From the NCBI GenBank assembly GCA_902762565.1, contig CACWOS010000014.1, positions 1-56,356 on the forward strand: DNA of 56,356 nt, written 5' to 3'. The position numbers and the translations under genes were made by a program. This document shows, piece by piece, positions 45,523 through 55,060 of the stretch. This DNA is from an uncultured Prevotellaceae bacterium. Its GTDB lineage: Bacteria > Bacteroidota > Bacteroidia > Bacteroidales > Bacteroidaceae. The notes beneath the pieces were generated by a model. That model worked only from the letters and a program-made list of their open reading frames with translations. It made no database searches and had not been told where the DNA came from. The number at the start of each line of letters is the position of its first letter. Positions within the stretch are counted from its first letter, which is position 1.

Positions 45523-45558
45523 CCTCCTCTTAACTTACTCTGAGCTAAAAGATAAAGT

Positions 45559-45936
45559 ATGATGGAAGGTTATAGTGTCAAAGAATACGGACAGGCGGTA
45601 AAGCGCTATGTACAAACAATGGACCTGAAGGACGATCCGCAACTGATTGCTGAATATCGCCGCAGGCATAGTAAGGAAGAGTCGTGGCAGGAGATTCGCG
45701 ACGGCATTCGAGAAGTGGGCATTCTGGACATGCAGATATTCATTCTTGGCACCCGTCTAGTCATGATTGTGGAAACACCACTCGACTTCGACTGGAGCTC
45801 AGCCATGGCGCGTCTGGCCACCTTGCCCCGACAGCAGGAGTGGGAGGACTATATGGCCATGTTCCAACAATGCAAGGAGGGAGCCACCAGTGATGAAAAG
45901 TGGCAGATGATGGAACGAATGTTTTATCTATACTAG
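45559..45936 (+). CDS. L-rhamnose mutarotase family protein
   Basis: 125 aa. It shows the RhaM pattern: an early Tyr-Arg-Arg-Arg-His (AEYRRRHS) where the catalytic His is expected, then Trp-x-Glu-Ile, a central EVGI.D.QIFILGTRL strand, VETP.DFDW and a C-terminal W..YM and MFYLY. RhaM interconverts sugar anomers. No rhamnose genes are adjacent, so the sugar is unknown. The extra 20 N-terminal residues are unusual. It follows a duplicated promoter. Confidence 0.78.
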   Translation: MMEGYSVKEYGQAVKRYVQTMDLKDDPQLIAEYRRRHSKEESWQEIRDGIREVGILDMQIFILGTRLVMIVETPLDFDWSSAMARLATLPRQQEWEDYMAMFQQCKEGATSDEKWQMMERMFYLY

Positions 45937-46023
45937 AATTAAGTAGAAGCATGGCACTTTTGTCAGTACGCCATTGACTAACATCAAAAAAAGAACTGTT
46001 TGCGCGAACAATTCGCTCTTGTA

Positions 46024-46055
46024 CTTGTTTCTAGTTGAAAAAAATAGTACCTTTG
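46024..46055 (+). promoter_or_regulatory. Promoter of the 31-codon unit
   Basis: CTTG (46024-46027), 20 bases, TACCTTTG (46048-46055). A hairpin CACTTCA / TGAAGTG follows at about 46061-46078 in the leader. Confidence 0.75.
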
Positions 46056-46116
46056 CAGTCCACTTCAAGAGTGAAGTGTCACAAGGATAACTTAATAAAA
46101 CAAGAAAGGTAAAAAG

Positions 46117-46212
46117 ATGATGAAAAAGTTAATGAAAAAATGGCGCAATAGCGACGCCTACTACGAGTTCTGCTTGAACATGGCAAGAATGTACAACTAT
46201 CAAGCAAAATAA
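46117..46212 (+). CDS. Putative 31-aa small protein in its own transcription unit
   Basis: 31 codons from ATG 46117 (a second ATG follows directly), preceded by AGAAAGG 6 to 12 bases upstream. The product begins with a basic stretch (MMKKLMKKWRNSD) and ends with Tyr- and Met-rich residues (YEFCLNMARMYNYQAK); it could form one amphipathic helix. It is flanked by a good promoter and a strong terminator in a unit of about 200 bases with no other content. I do not recognise the protein. An sRNA is the alternative. Confidence 0.6.
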   Translation: MMKKLMKKWRNSDAYYEFCLNMARMYNYQAK

Positions 46213-46251
46213 AAAACGGATTGTTTGCCCCCAGCAATGCAATCCGTTTTT
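46212..46251 (+). terminator. Terminator of the 31-codon unit
   Basis: Perfect 12-bp stem AAAAACGGATTG / CAATCCGTTTTT followed by CTTTTCT, beginning at the last base of the stop codon. Confidence 0.9.
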
Positions 46252-46256
46252 CTTTT

Positions 46257-46649
46257 CTATCTCATCAGCCACAGGCCATCACGTTCGACCATCGGAACAG
46301 CGACTTCTTCCTGCGTAGAATCCGCATAACAGAGAATGAGGAAGGCATGAACATACGGAGAGCTAAGAAGCGTGTCACATCGGCCAGGATTCTCAGCAAT
46401 ACGCACTTCACGCAGGCCGCCATGCTTCTTTTGTATATCCTCCTGATATTGGCGTACAGCAGCTAACATCTGCTCACCATAGTCGGCAGACAACGTATCA
46501 ACACCAGCTTTGTTCTCTAGGAATCGTACAGCATCTCCCTCAGCCAGAAAGTCGTAATACTCCTTAGCGGCTTTTGACGCACCTTCCTCTGGAGACGAGC
46601 CGCCACAAGAGAAAAATAATACGCAAATGAGAAATACAAAATGCCTCAT
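46257..46649 (-). CDS. DUF4878-like small lipoprotein
   Basis: 130 aa from ATG 46649. Lipobox LFFSC early in the protein. A helix ([23 protein letters not shown]) then strands ending in DGLWLMR give the cystatin-like layout of DUF4878 lipoproteins. It overlaps der by 4 bp (ATGA), so it is translated with it. Function unknown. Confidence 0.78.
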   Translation of the reverse strand: MRHFVFLICVLFFSCGGSSPEEGASKAAKEYYDFLAEGDAVRFLENKAGVDTLSADYGEQMLAAVRQYQEDIQKKHGGLREVRIAENPGRCDTLLSSPYVHAFLILCYADSTQEEVAVPMVERDGLWLMR

Positions 46650-47959
46650 TTCTGTCGGATAAATACATTGATAGGCGTACCTGTCAATGTCCAATTCTCT
46701 CGCATCTTATTCTCGAGGAAACGACGATAAGCCTCCTTGACATACTGTGGCAGATTGGCGTAAAACACGAAGGTGGGAATCTGCGTGTCTGGAACCTGCG
46801 AAACATACTTAATCTTGATGTACTTGCCCTTGATAGAGGGTGGAGGTGTCTGTTCAATAATGGGTAGCATGATCTCGTTGAGCTTCGACGTACCAATCTT
46901 AATCTTACGGTTCAGGTAGACTTCCTTGGCCGTTTCGAGTACCTTGAAAATGCGTTGCTTCGTTACAGCAGAAGCAAAGATAATGGGGAAGTCGACAAAA
47001 GGTGCCATACGCTGGCGGATAGCCGTTTCGAAGGTCTTGATGGCTATCTGCGACTTGTCCTCGACGAGGTCCCACTTGTTGACGACAACAACGAGCGACT
47101 TGTTGTTCTTCTGGATAAGCTGGAAGATGTTCATGTCCTGGGCCTCGATGCCACGAGTGGCATCAATCATCAAAATACATACGTCGCTGTTCTCGATGGC
47201 ACGAATGGAGCGCATCACGCTATAGAACTCCAGATCTTCGGTTACCTTATTCTTACGACGAATACCAGCGGTATCAACCAGATAGAAGTCGAAGCCGAAC
47301 TTGTCGTATTTGGTATAGATAGAGTCACGTGTGGTGCCAGCAATGTCAGTCACGATATGACGGTCTTCGCCAATGAAGGCATTGATGATGCTCGACTTAC
47401 CGGCATTGGGACGACCAACAACAGCAAAGCGCGGTGTATTGTCCTCGATGTCAGAAACGTCTGGCACAGGCAATTTCGACACGACATAGTCGAGCAGATC
47501 GCCCGTTCCAGAACCCGTAGCAGCACTGACACAGAACATATCGCCCAATCCAAGCTTGTAAAACTCATACTGGTCGTAGAGGTGCTTGCCATCGTCAGCC
47601 TTGTTGGCCACCAATACAACGGGCAGCTTAGAACGACGCAGGATATTGGCGACATCCATGTCGAGGTCGGTCATACCATTCTGAATATCGACCAGGAACA
47701 GCACAAGGTCGGCCTCCTCGGTGGCTACGATGACCTGCTTGCGAATCTCTTCCTCGAAGACATCGTCGCTGTTGACCACCCATCCGCCAGTATCGACAAC
47801 AGAAAACTCACGACCATTCCACTCGCACTTGCCATACTGGCGGTCGCGAGTTGTACCGGCTTCATCGCTCACAATGGCGCGACGCGAATTGGTTAATCTA
47901 TTAAATAAAGTGGACTTGCCGACATTAGGGCGCCCCACAATAGCGACGAGATTACTCAT
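46646..47959 (-). CDS. der: Ribosome biogenesis GTPase Der
   Basis: 437 aa with two GTPase domains in tandem: GRPNVGKST (8-16) and GRPNAGKSS (near 182), each with DTGG/DTAG, NKAD/NKWD motifs. A KH-like C-terminal domain follows. It acts in 50S assembly. It is preceded by the PAP2 gene at 30 bases. Confidence 0.97.
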   Translation of the reverse strand: MSNLVAIVGRPNVGKSTLFNRLTNSRRAIVSDEAGTTRDRQYGKCEWNGREFSVVDTGGWVVNSDDVFEEEIRKQVIVATEEADLVLFLVDIQNGMTDLDMDVANILRRSKLPVVLVANKADDGKHLYDQYEFYKLGLGDMFCVSAATGSGTGDLLDYVVSKLPVPDVSDIEDNTPRFAVVGRPNAGKSSIINAFIGEDRHIVTDIAGTTRDSIYTKYDKFGFDFYLVDTAGIRRKNKVTEDLEFYSVMRSIRAIENSDVCILMIDATRGIEAQDMNIFQLIQKNNKSLVVVVNKWDLVEDKSQIAIKTFETAIRQRMAPFVDFPIIFASAVTKQRIFKVLETAKEVYLNRKIKIGTSKLNEIMLPIIEQTPPPSIKGKYIKIKYVSQVPDTQIPTFVFYANLPQYVKEAYRRFLENKMRENWTLTGTPINVFIRQK

Positions 47960-47967
47960 TTATTTAG

Positions 47968-47999
47968 TTGAGAATTTAGAGATTAAAGATTAGAGATTC
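47968..47999. repeat. GAGATTAAAGATTA simple repeat at the PAP2 stop
   Basis: TTTAGAGATTAAAGATTAGA repeat units cover the stop codon of the PAP2 gene and the leader of der. Confidence 0.6.
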
Positions 48000-49798
48000 A
48001 CTAGGAAAGAAAGGCCAACGGTGAAGTAGTTCATCTTCTTGTCTTTCTTGTATACCACAGGATCCATCAGTGCATGGTAGGGAGATACCAAGCTGTTGCA
48101 GAGTAAATCGTAGGCATTACTTGTCAAGGCATTCTTCATGAAAGCGTAGGGATCGTAGGTCAATTCAAAGCTCTTCTTCGTATAGTCGTAGTCGCAGAAC
48201 AGACGCCATGAGAAATTCGACTTATACTTGTAGGTCAGCGAGATACCCGTACCGAATGACGTAGAGGACTTGGCACCCAAGGTCAGGTAGTTCCACTCAG
48301 TGGAATAGGTCTCACCCGTGCCTTCTGGGTCGCTGAGTACAAAGTATCTTCCTTCCTCATCCTCGTAAACCTTGCCGTTCATGACATATAGAGCATAATT
48401 GATATTCTTGACGTTACCCTCGGCAAAACCGTCGATGTCCAATTCCTGAGTGAAAGAGCGGCCAATGAGAAACTTAGTGCCAAGAGATAGTCTTTGGTTC
48501 AATGGGATATTGAAATAGAGACCCGCACTGGCCGTGAACTCAGCCAAGTGGTCGCTCTTGACAACACCGCCGATGTTGGTGATTGGGGCGCCGCCTATAT
48601 TGGCAGCCGCCATGTCAAGTTTCTGATTGGCTTGTGCGTAAACGTTATAAAAGGCACCCTCCCAATAGTCATTGGGAATGTCAGTGGCAATGTCGTTATA
48701 CTTACCAAACGACTTGGCGGACATAGCCCTAACACGGAAACGACCGCCAACGCCTACATATTTATTAAAGAAATAGGCTCCCTCAGCGTCTACCACAGTG
48801 GCTGCACGGAACTCGATGCGCTCGGAGTTTCCGTCATCCTCCAAATCATATAGGTCTGTGTTGTACTTCTCCTTGTTCTGCAAATCATTCAGGCTAAAGT
48901 CAATATTCTTGCCTCCAAGTCCGACACCCATTGAGATGCTAAAGAATGAAGGATTCTCAAAATCCATCTGCATATCATTGCGAAGCAAACCCTTACCCTT
49001 GAACAACAGGTCGCCTATAGCATAGCCCAACTCTGTGGACAGGATACCGATACCTGCACCCGACATGACATCGCTGACCCAGTGGCGGTTATTCAGCACA
49101 CGCATCACACCAGTAGCAGTAGCCACGCCATAGCCAGCTACCGAATACCAAGGTGAACGGGTCAGACCATACTCCTTATGCAACAATGTAGCACCTACGA
49201 ACGATGTGGCAGTATGACCTGAAGGCCATGAGTTGGCCGTACTTCCATCGGGACGCATCTCCTTAGCGGTATATTTGATGCCGTTGACCAAACCGGCCAT
49301 GATGCCATACGACATAGCTGCACTGGCCAGCAGACGAGGCCAATCACTACGGCCCTCGACGCCACCCAACTTCAGACCAACAGTCATGACAGGACCAAAA
49401 AACTGTGTATAGTCGTCAATACCCGTCTTGAAATCGGTCAACAACTGTGTATTAGGCTTGCCGTCCTTGTTGTTGACGCGGAACATGGCTTTGTCACCCT
49501 TAATAGCCCAACCTGCCACAAACAGGGGAACACCGACGAAGGTCATATCATCCATGAACTTATAGGGTTTCACACCAGGATTGGTCTTAGATTTAAAGAA
49601 ATCAAAGTCGGGCTTCCAGTGATTTGCACTAACCATCACATCCATTGACGGAGCATCGAGACGCAGTTCCGGACGGTAAGTCATGGTTTTGCCATAAGTC
49701 AACTTCGGCTCGAGTTCAGGAGCCTCAAGGGTTAAATCCTCAGCAAAGGCAGTTAATGCCATAGCTGCCAGACACAGCAAAATAAATAGTTTTTTCAT
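47990..49798 (-). CDS. PAP2 phosphatase fused to a predicted outer-membrane barrel
   Basis: 602 aa. Signal peptide cleaved after AFA. Residues 80-265 form a PAP2 phosphatase with all three motifs: KYTAKEMRP (175-183), PSGH (192-195) and R233-x5-H239-x3-D243. Residues about 285-602 look like an outer-membrane beta-barrel with a terminal aromatic/hydrophobic strand (YFTVGLSFLVNL). The enzyme would remove phosphate from lipids such as lipid A, undecaprenyl pyrophosphate or phosphatidate; the substrate is not clear. The gene has its own promoter and lies between era and der, which are usually adjacent in this phylum. Confidence 0.85.
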   Translation of the reverse strand: MKKLFILLCLAAMALTAFAEDLTLEAPELEPKLTYGKTMTYRPELRLDAPSMDVMVSANHWKPDFDFFKSKTNPGVKPYKFMDDMTFVGVPLFVAGWAIKGDKAMFRVNNKDGKPNTQLLTDFKTGIDDYTQFFGPVMTVGLKLGGVEGRSDWPRLLASAAMSYGIMAGLVNGIKYTAKEMRPDGSTANSWPSGHTATSFVGATLLHKEYGLTRSPWYSVAGYGVATATGVMRVLNNRHWVSDVMSGAGIGILSTELGYAIGDLLFKGKGLLRNDMQMDFENPSFFSISMGVGLGGKNIDFSLNDLQNKEKYNTDLYDLEDDGNSERIEFRAATVVDAEGAYFFNKYVGVGGRFRVRAMSAKSFGKYNDIATDIPNDYWEGAFYNVYAQANQKLDMAAANIGGAPITNIGGVVKSDHLAEFTASAGLYFNIPLNQRLSLGTKFLIGRSFTQELDIDGFAEGNVKNINYALYVMNGKVYEDEEGRYFVLSDPEGTGETYSTEWNYLTLGAKSSTSFGTGISLTYKYKSNFSWRLFCDYDYTKKSFELTYDPYAFMKNALTSNAYDLLCNSLVSPYHALMDPVVYKKDKKMNYFTVGLSFLVNL

Positions 49799-49843
49799 AT
49801 CTTTGAACGTTCAGTATTAGTCACACAATTACAATTAACGTTG

Positions 49844-49875
49844 CAAAGATACAACTTTTCCTGCTTTTTTGCAAC
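49844..49875 (-). promoter_or_regulatory. Promoter of the PAP2-barrel gene
   Basis: Minus strand GTTG (49872-49875), 20 bases, TATCTTTG (49844-49851), about 45 bases before the ATG. Confidence 0.7.
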
Positions 49876-49890
49876 TTTTTATTTGTTTTT

Positions 49891-50778
49891 TTACTCAGGA
49901 TTATAGCCAAAGGCATCGAGTTCGCGCTGCGATGAGCGCCAATCCTTGTCTACTTTGACAAAGGTTTCCAGGAAGATAGGTTTGGCGAAGAACTTCTCCA
50001 AAGCCTTACGAGCCTCAGTGCTTACCTTCTTCAAGGCAATACCTTGATGGCCAATAATAATGCCCTTTTGAGAATCACGCTCCACATAAATAATGGCATT
50101 GATATGGATGTTCTTCTCCGTCTCCTTGAAGCGTTCAACACGCACCTCTACCGAATAAGGTATCTCCTTATCATAATATAGCAGTATCTTCTCGCGGATA
50201 ATCTCCGACACGAAGAAGCGTGCTGGTTTGTCGGTAAGTTGATCCTTATCAAAGTATGCCGGACTCTCAGGCAGCAGCTCCTGAATCCGTTTCAGAAGCA
50301 TATCGACACCAAACTTGTTTTTAGCCGAAATGGGTAAAATTTCAGCATTGGGTAGCAACGCGTGCCACTTTTCGACGATATTACCAAGCGTCTTCTGGTC
50401 GCTCTCGTCAATTTTGTTAATGAGGAGAAGCACGGGAATAGTCATCTTCTGCACTTTCTCCAAGAAATCCATATTCTTCTCGGGATTCTCTACGACATCT
50501 GTCACGTAAAGCAGTACATCAGCATCCTGCAATGCCGATTCTGAGAAGGCTAGCATAGACTCCTGCAACTTGTAGTTAGGTTTCAGGACACCTGGAGTAT
50601 CTGAAAACACAATCTGCATATCATCGGTATTGACTATACCCATGATACGATGACGGGTGGTCTGCGCCTTGAAGGTCGCAATTGAAATACGCTCACCAAC
50701 CAACTGGTTCATGAGCGTACTTTTACCTACATTGGGATTTCCAACGATATTGACGAATCCTGCTTTATGCATATTCAT
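49891..50778 (-). CDS. era: GTPase Era
   Basis: 295 aa. G1 GNPNVGKST (13-21), DTPG (G3), NKID (G4), and a C-terminal KH domain (ERDSQKGIIIGHQG) that binds the 3' end of 16S rRNA. Acts in 30S maturation. The start overlaps the fabH stop by one base (TAATG). Confidence 0.97.
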   Translation of the reverse strand: MNMHKAGFVNIVGNPNVGKSTLMNQLVGERISIATFKAQTTRHRIMGIVNTDDMQIVFSDTPGVLKPNYKLQESMLAFSESALQDADVLLYVTDVVENPEKNMDFLEKVQKMTIPVLLLINKIDESDQKTLGNIVEKWHALLPNAEILPISAKNKFGVDMLLKRIQELLPESPAYFDKDQLTDKPARFFVSEIIREKILLYYDKEIPYSVEVRVERFKETEKNIHINAIIYVERDSQKGIIIGHQGIALKKVSTEARKALEKFFAKPIFLETFVKVDKDWRSSQRELDAFGYNPE

Positions 50779-51779
50779 TATTTTGGATTATACGCCCATT
50801 TCAGATAGCTTGCTCCATGTACGAAGCCAGCACCAAAGGCCGTCAGGATGATGTTGTCGCCCTTCTTCAGCGAATGCTCGTTCTCCCAAATAGCCAAGGG
50901 GATAGAAGCTGCTGACGTGTTACCAAAATGCTCAATATTGACCATTACCTGTTCCATTGGCAACTCCAGACGTTTGGCTACAGCCTCAATGATACGCATG
51001 TTGGCCTGATGCGGAACCACCCACTGGATATTATCCTTGTTCAGCCCATTACGCTCGGCAATGAGTGCACAGTCGTCACTCATATTTGTCACAGCATAGC
51101 GGAACACAGTACGACCCTCTTGGTAGAGGTAGTGCAGACGATGGTCAACGGTAAACACGCTGGGAGGAGAAACCGACCCACCAGCCTTGACGTGCAGGAA
51201 AGGAAGTCCCTTACCGTCACAGCGGAAGTACGAGTCCCTCAGACCAATATTCTCTTCCGTAGTGGCCTCCAACAAGACAGCACCGGCTCCATCACCAAAT
51301 AGCGGACAGGTAGCACGGTCCTTGTAGTCGGTCACTGACGACATCTTATCAGCACCAATGACAATAATCTTTTTGTAGCGTCCACTCTGAATCATGGAGG
51401 ACGCTACGTCAAGCGTATAGATGAAACCACAGCAGGCTGCCCAGAAGTCGAACGCAAAAGCATTCTTCAGTCCAAGTTTGCCAAGCACGATGCTGGCTGT
51501 GGATGGGAACTGATAATCTGCCGTTGAGGTGGTGACAATCAGCGCATCAATGGTATCAGGGTCTACACCAGTCTTCTGTATCAGCTGCTTGGCTGCTTTA
51601 CGGGCCATATAGCTGGTACCCAGACCTTCCTCAGTGAGGATGCGACGTTCCTTAATACCGACGCGGGTCGTGATCCACTCGTCGTTGGTGTCTACCATGC
51701 GAGACAATTCCTCATTATTAAGGACATAGTCGGGCACATAGCCGCCAACACCGGTGATTATCGCATTGATTTTACTCAT
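50778..51779 (-). CDS. fabH: Beta-ketoacyl-ACP synthase III
   Basis: 333 aa. Starts fatty-acid synthesis by condensing acyl-CoA with malonyl-ACP. Catalytic Cys116 in DFWAACCGF, His in VPHQANMRI near 254 and Asn in GNTSAAS. It overlaps rpmF by one base (TAATG). Confidence 0.96.
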   Translation of the reverse strand: MSKINAIITGVGGYVPDYVLNNEELSRMVDTNDEWITTRVGIKERRILTEEGLGTSYMARKAAKQLIQKTGVDPDTIDALIVTTSTADYQFPSTASIVLGKLGLKNAFAFDFWAACCGFIYTLDVASSMIQSGRYKKIIVIGADKMSSVTDYKDRATCPLFGDGAGAVLLEATTEENIGLRDSYFRCDGKGLPFLHVKAGGSVSPPSVFTVDHRLHYLYQEGRTVFRYAVTNMSDDCALIAERNGLNKDNIQWVVPHQANMRIIEAVAKRLELPMEQVMVNIEHFGNTSAASIPLAIWENEHSLKKGDNIILTAFGAGFVHGASYLKWAYNPK

Positions 51780-51967
51780 TATTCAGCTGCTTCGTCCATT
51801 ACAATAGCGATCTTGCCACGATAGTATCCACAAGAGGGGCATACTGTGTGGTAGATGTGATAAGCACCACAGTTGGGACATACTGCCAATGTAGGAGCTA
51901 CTGCCTTGTCATGGGTACGACGCTTAGCGGTACGAGTGTTCGATTGTCTTCTTTTAGGATGTGCCAT
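51779..51967 (-). CDS. rpmF: 50S ribosomal protein L32
   Basis: 62 aa. Basic N-terminus (AHPKRRQSNTRTAKRRTHD) and a zinc ribbon CPNC ... CPSC. Coupled to fabH, the usual pairing of ribosome and lipid synthesis genes. Confidence 0.96.
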   Translation of the reverse strand: MAHPKRRQSNTRTAKRRTHDKAVAPTLAVCPNCGAYHIYHTVCPSCGYYRGKIAIVMDEAAE

Positions 51968-52007
51968 AATTCTATTACTTTAATTCAATGTTTTACTATT
52001 TACCTTT

Positions 52008-52529
52008 TTATTTTTTTAATTTTAGCAAAGCGCTCCAACGCGGGTCTATCGCCTCTGCCCCCTCTTCGCCGCTTCGGACAGCGCCGCTCAACTCTTCGAG
52101 TTTCTGCGTCATCGCACTATTGCATTTTCCAGGTGCATGAACGTGCTTGATGGGTATGGCCAGCATAATAAACTCATAGATAAACCACGACAGGTCGAGC
52201 ATTCCTTCGTTCTCGTCCACAGTCACGGTATCATCGTCTTCGCTGTATGTGTCGCCAAGCTTCACCACGAGGTGATTATCAGCTTCTATCGGCTGTTCCA
52301 TATCGTCCAAACAACGATCACAGCTGATAGTGACAGAGCCCACTGTATGAAACTGGAGTTCAAAAAAGCCAGCCATCTTGCGTATAGACACTGACACATG
52401 CAATGCTCCATGCTCCAACTGAGCACCGTCGAGAGCCCTAAAGTACTCGTCGTCCAGGTTAAAATCTCGGACTGTCATGTCCTCCGTCAAACCCTTCAAA
52501 TCTATCGTATAGGTCTCCTGACTACACAT
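52008..52529 (-). CDS. DUF177 / YceD-like protein
   Basis: 173 aa from ATG 52529; the reading frame runs further upstream to 52667, but the promoter lies there. It has the DUF177 motif CDRCLDDMEQPIEAD and the acidic middle (DTYSEDDDTVTVDENEGMLDL). YceD-type proteins regulate 23S rRNA accumulation in plants and E. coli. First gene of the DUF177-rpmF-fabH-era operon. Confidence 0.9.
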   Translation of the reverse strand: MCSQETYTIDLKGLTEDMTVRDFNLDDEYFRALDGAQLEHGALHVSVSIRKMAGFFELQFHTVGSVTISCDRCLDDMEQPIEADNHLVVKLGDTYSEDDDTVTVDENEGMLDLSWFIYEFIMLAIPIKHVHAPGKCNSAMTQKLEELSGAVRSGEEGAEAIDPRWSALLKLKK

Positions 52530-52548
52530 AAATACACTTTTCGGGCTG

Positions 52549-52580
52549 CAAAGGTACGAATAAGTGAGCAAAAAACCAAA
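52549..52580 (-). promoter_or_regulatory. Promoter of DUF177-rpmF-fabH-era
   Basis: Minus strand TTTG (52577-52580), 20 bases, TACCTTTG (52549-52556), about 20 bases before the ATG. Confidence 0.85.
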
Positions 52581-52607
52581 GAAAATCGAATTTTTCTTGC
52601 AATAACC

Positions 52608-52638
52608 GTTGGTAATTCCATATTTTTTCGTAATTTTG
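52608..52638 (+). promoter_or_regulatory. Promoter of the XRE-cupin gene
   Basis: GTTG (52608-52611), 19 bases, TAATTTTG (52631-52638), about 53 bases before the ATG. It is divergent from the DUF177 promoter. Confidence 0.65.
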
Positions 52639-52691
52639 CGGCCTAAAAGATATAAGATACAACACAAAAATAATAAGGTAAAAGAAAAAAG

Positions 52692-53276
52692 ATGTCGAAC
52701 AACAATTCAAAGGTAGGCGCTAAAATCAAGGGCCTTAGAGAAACGAAGAATCTCAGCATCGAGGAAATTGCTGAGCGTAGCGGTTTGACCGTAGAGCAAA
52801 TAAACAGTATTGAAAATGACGTGAACCTTCCTTCACTAGGTCCGCTGATTAAGATAGCCCGCGCACTGGGTGTACGACTGGGTACGTTTATGGACGACAA
52901 CGATGCTCTAGGACCGGTTGTATGCCGTGCTGCCGACCGCGAAAAAGACAATAGCATTAGTTTTTCCAATGGCGCTACCGATGCTCGCAAACATATGGAA
53001 TATCACCCGCTGGCTCAGCAGAAGGCTGGTCGCCACATGGAGCCATTTGTGATTGACATCAATCCTGAAGATAGTCCTGAATTCCAGCTCTCAGCTCACG
53101 AGGGCGAGGAGTTTATCTACGTGATGCAGGGCGAGGTAGAGATAGTATATGGCAAGGAGACTTACAAACTGGGCGAGGGCGACTCGATATTCTACGATAG
53201 TATCGTGAAGCACCACGTGCACGGCGCCCCAGGCAAGAGTGCTAAGATTCTCGCAGTAGTTTACATTCCCTTCTAA
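52692..53276 (+). CDS. XRE-family regulator with C-terminal cupin
   Basis: 194 aa. Helix-turn-helix (about 8-62: LSIEEIAERSGLTVEQINSIE) and a cupin barrel (about 115-190: HEGEEFIYVMQGEVEIVYG, GEGDSIFYDS, HHVHGAPG). The His/Glu pattern could bind metal or a small ligand. It is 30 bases upstream of an acyl-CoA ligase gene, so it likely regulates this pair in response to a metabolite. Confidence 0.92.
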   Translation: MSNNNSKVGAKIKGLRETKNLSIEEIAERSGLTVEQINSIENDVNLPSLGPLIKIARALGVRLGTFMDDNDALGPVVCRAADREKDNSISFSNGATDARKHMEYHPLAQQKAGRHMEPFVIDINPEDSPEFQLSAHEGEEFIYVMQGEVEIVYGKETYKLGEGDSIFYDSIVKHHVHGAPGKSAKILAVVYIPF

Positions 53277-53306
53277 TTGATAATTGAAAATTGACAATTG
53301 AGAATT
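53277..53306. repeat. AATTGATAATTGAAAATTG repeat before the acyl-CoA ligase start
   Basis: Tandem TTGAnAATTGA units fill the whole intercistronic leader. Reverse complement of the TCAATTA family. Confidence 0.7.
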
Positions 53307-55034
53307 ATGAGTGATGTAAAGTACGATATGGCGGGCAGACCGCTGCCTGATAGAACTTATCCGGCCGAGACTGGATCGGAGGGATACAAGCTGTGGGAGA
53401 GAACTCTGGGCGAATGGCTGGAGTACTGGGCCGAGACTACTCCTGATAAGGAATATATAGTATATAGCGACCGCAACCTGCGATTCACATGGAGCAAGTT
53501 TAACGAGCGTGTGGACAATCTGGCCAAGGGACTTATCTCTATCGGCGTAAAAAAGGGATCGAACATAGGTATATGGGCTACAAACGTGCCCGACTGGCTG
53601 ACATTCCTGTACGCTACGGCTAAGATCGGTGCGGTGCTGGTGACGGTGAACACCAACTACAAGCAGAACGAGCTGGAGTATCTGTGTAAGGACTCTGACA
53701 TGGAGGTGCTGTGTATCACTGATGGTACATGGGACTGTAACTATGTAGATATGACCTACACCATGCTGCCAGAGCTGAAGACCTGCGAGCGTGGACACCT
53801 GAACAGCGAGCGATTCCCATACTTGAAGAACGTAGTATATATAGGTATGGAGAAGTATCGCGGTATGTACAACACGGCCGAGCTGCTGCTACTGGGACAG
53901 AACATCGAGGACGAGACGTTGAACGAGATGAAGAAACAGGTGAGCTGCTACGATGTGTGCAACATGCAGTACACCAGCGGTACCACAGGTTTCCCCAAGG
54001 GAGTGATGCTGACTCACTACGGAATATCGAACGACGGATACTTTACAGGCGAGAACATGGGATTCACCCAGGACGACAAGCTCTGCGTATGCGTGCCATT
54101 GTTCCACTGCTTCGGAGTGGTGCTGGCCACAATGAACTGTCTGACTCACGGCTGTACCGAGGTGATGGTTGAGAAGTTCGACCCACTGGTGGTGTTGGCG
54201 TCTATCCATAAGGAGCGCTGTACCGCAGTTTACGGTGTGCCCACGATGTTTATCGCCGAATTGAACCACCCGATGTTCGACATGTTCGATCTGAGTTGTC
54301 TGCGCACAGGAATCATGGCAGGATCGCTCTGTCCTATCGAACTGATGAAGCAGGTGAGCGAAAAGATGTATATGACCATCACCAGTGTGTATGGACTCAC
54401 AGAGTCGTCGCCTGGTATGACTCAGACATGTCTGAACGACACATTCGAGCAGCGATGCACAACGGTAGGTCGCGACTTCCCGTTTGTCGACGTGAAGGTG
54501 CTCGACCCCGAAACTGGCGAGGAATGCCCAGTGGGTGTGCAGGGCGAGATGTGCTGCAAGGGATTCAACGTGATGAAAGGATACTATAAGAACCCCGAAG
54601 CTACGGCCGAGGTTATCGATAAGAACGGATATCTGCACTCAGGCGACCTGGGTGTCAAGGACGAGCAGGGATTCTATAAGATTACAGGACGTATCAAGGA
54701 TATGATTATCCGTGGCGGTGAGAATATCTACCCACGCGAGATTGAGGAGTTCCTATACCACATGCCTGGAATACGCGACGTGCAGGTGGCTGCCGTACCA
54801 TCAAAGAAATACGGCGAAGCTGTGGGCGCATTTATCATACTGGAGGAAGGCGCACAGATGACCGCAGAAGACGTACAGCTGTTCTGTCGCGGCAAAATAG
54901 CACGCTACAAGATACCTAAGTACGTGTTCTTCATCAAGGAGTTCCCCCTGACCGGATCGGGCAAAATCCAGAAGTTCAAGCTGAAGGAGATGAGTCTAAA
55001 GCTATGTGAGGAGCAGGGAATAGTAGTCGAATAA
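53307..55034 (+). CDS. AMP-binding acyl-CoA synthetase
   Basis: 575 aa from ATG 53307; an upstream in-frame TTG lies in a repeat. AMP-binding motif [12 protein letters not shown] near 205-216, YGLTESSP, hinge [18 protein letters not shown] and C-terminal lysine motif [10 protein letters not shown]. It activates carboxylic acids, likely fatty acids, to CoA thioesters. Operon with the XRE-cupin regulator. It converges with the histidine kinase gene. Confidence 0.93.
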   Translation: MSDVKYDMAGRPLPDRTYPAETGSEGYKLWERTLGEWLEYWAETTPDKEYIVYSDRNLRFTWSKFNERVDNLAKGLISIGVKKGSNIGIWATNVPDWLTFLYATAKIGAVLVTVNTNYKQNELEYLCKDSDMEVLCITDGTWDCNYVDMTYTMLPELKTCERGHLNSERFPYLKNVVYIGMEKYRGMYNTAELLLLGQNIEDETLNEMKKQVSCYDVCNMQYTSGTTGFPKGVMLTHYGISNDGYFTGENMGFTQDDKLCVCVPLFHCFGVVLATMNCLTHGCTEVMVEKFDPLVVLASIHKERCTAVYGVPTMFIAELNHPMFDMFDLSCLRTGIMAGSLCPIELMKQVSEKMYMTITSVYGLTESSPGMTQTCLNDTFEQRCTTVGRDFPFVDVKVLDPETGEECPVGVQGEMCCKGFNVMKGYYKNPEATAEVIDKNGYLHSGDLGVKDEQGFYKITGRIKDMIIRGGENIYPREIEEFLYHMPGIRDVQVAAVPSKKYGEAVGAFIILEEGAQMTAEDVQLFCRGKIARYKIPKYVFFIKEFPLTGSGKIQKFKLKEMSLKLCEEQGIVVE

Positions 55035-55035
55035 T

Positions 55036-55060
55036 GCTAATTGCCAAGAGCTAACAGCCC
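55036..55060. repeat. Intergenic AATTGCCAAGAGCTAACAGC tract
   Basis: This short tract fills the gap between the convergent ligase and kinase genes. It shares AGCTAACAGCC with the mutL linker repeat. Confidence 0.45.

Noticed and set aside
45992-46013. Imperfect palindrome GAACTGTTTGCGCGAACAATTC as terminator of the mutarotase-like gene
   Set aside because: One mismatch, no loop of useful size and no T-run.
46955-47896. 313-codon plus-strand ORF
   Set aside because: It lies wholly antisense to der, whose two GTPase domains are intact.
53091-53798. 235-codon and 249-codon minus-strand ORFs over the XRE-cupin and ligase genes
   Set aside because: Antisense shadows of well-conserved genes; no signal or domain in the products.
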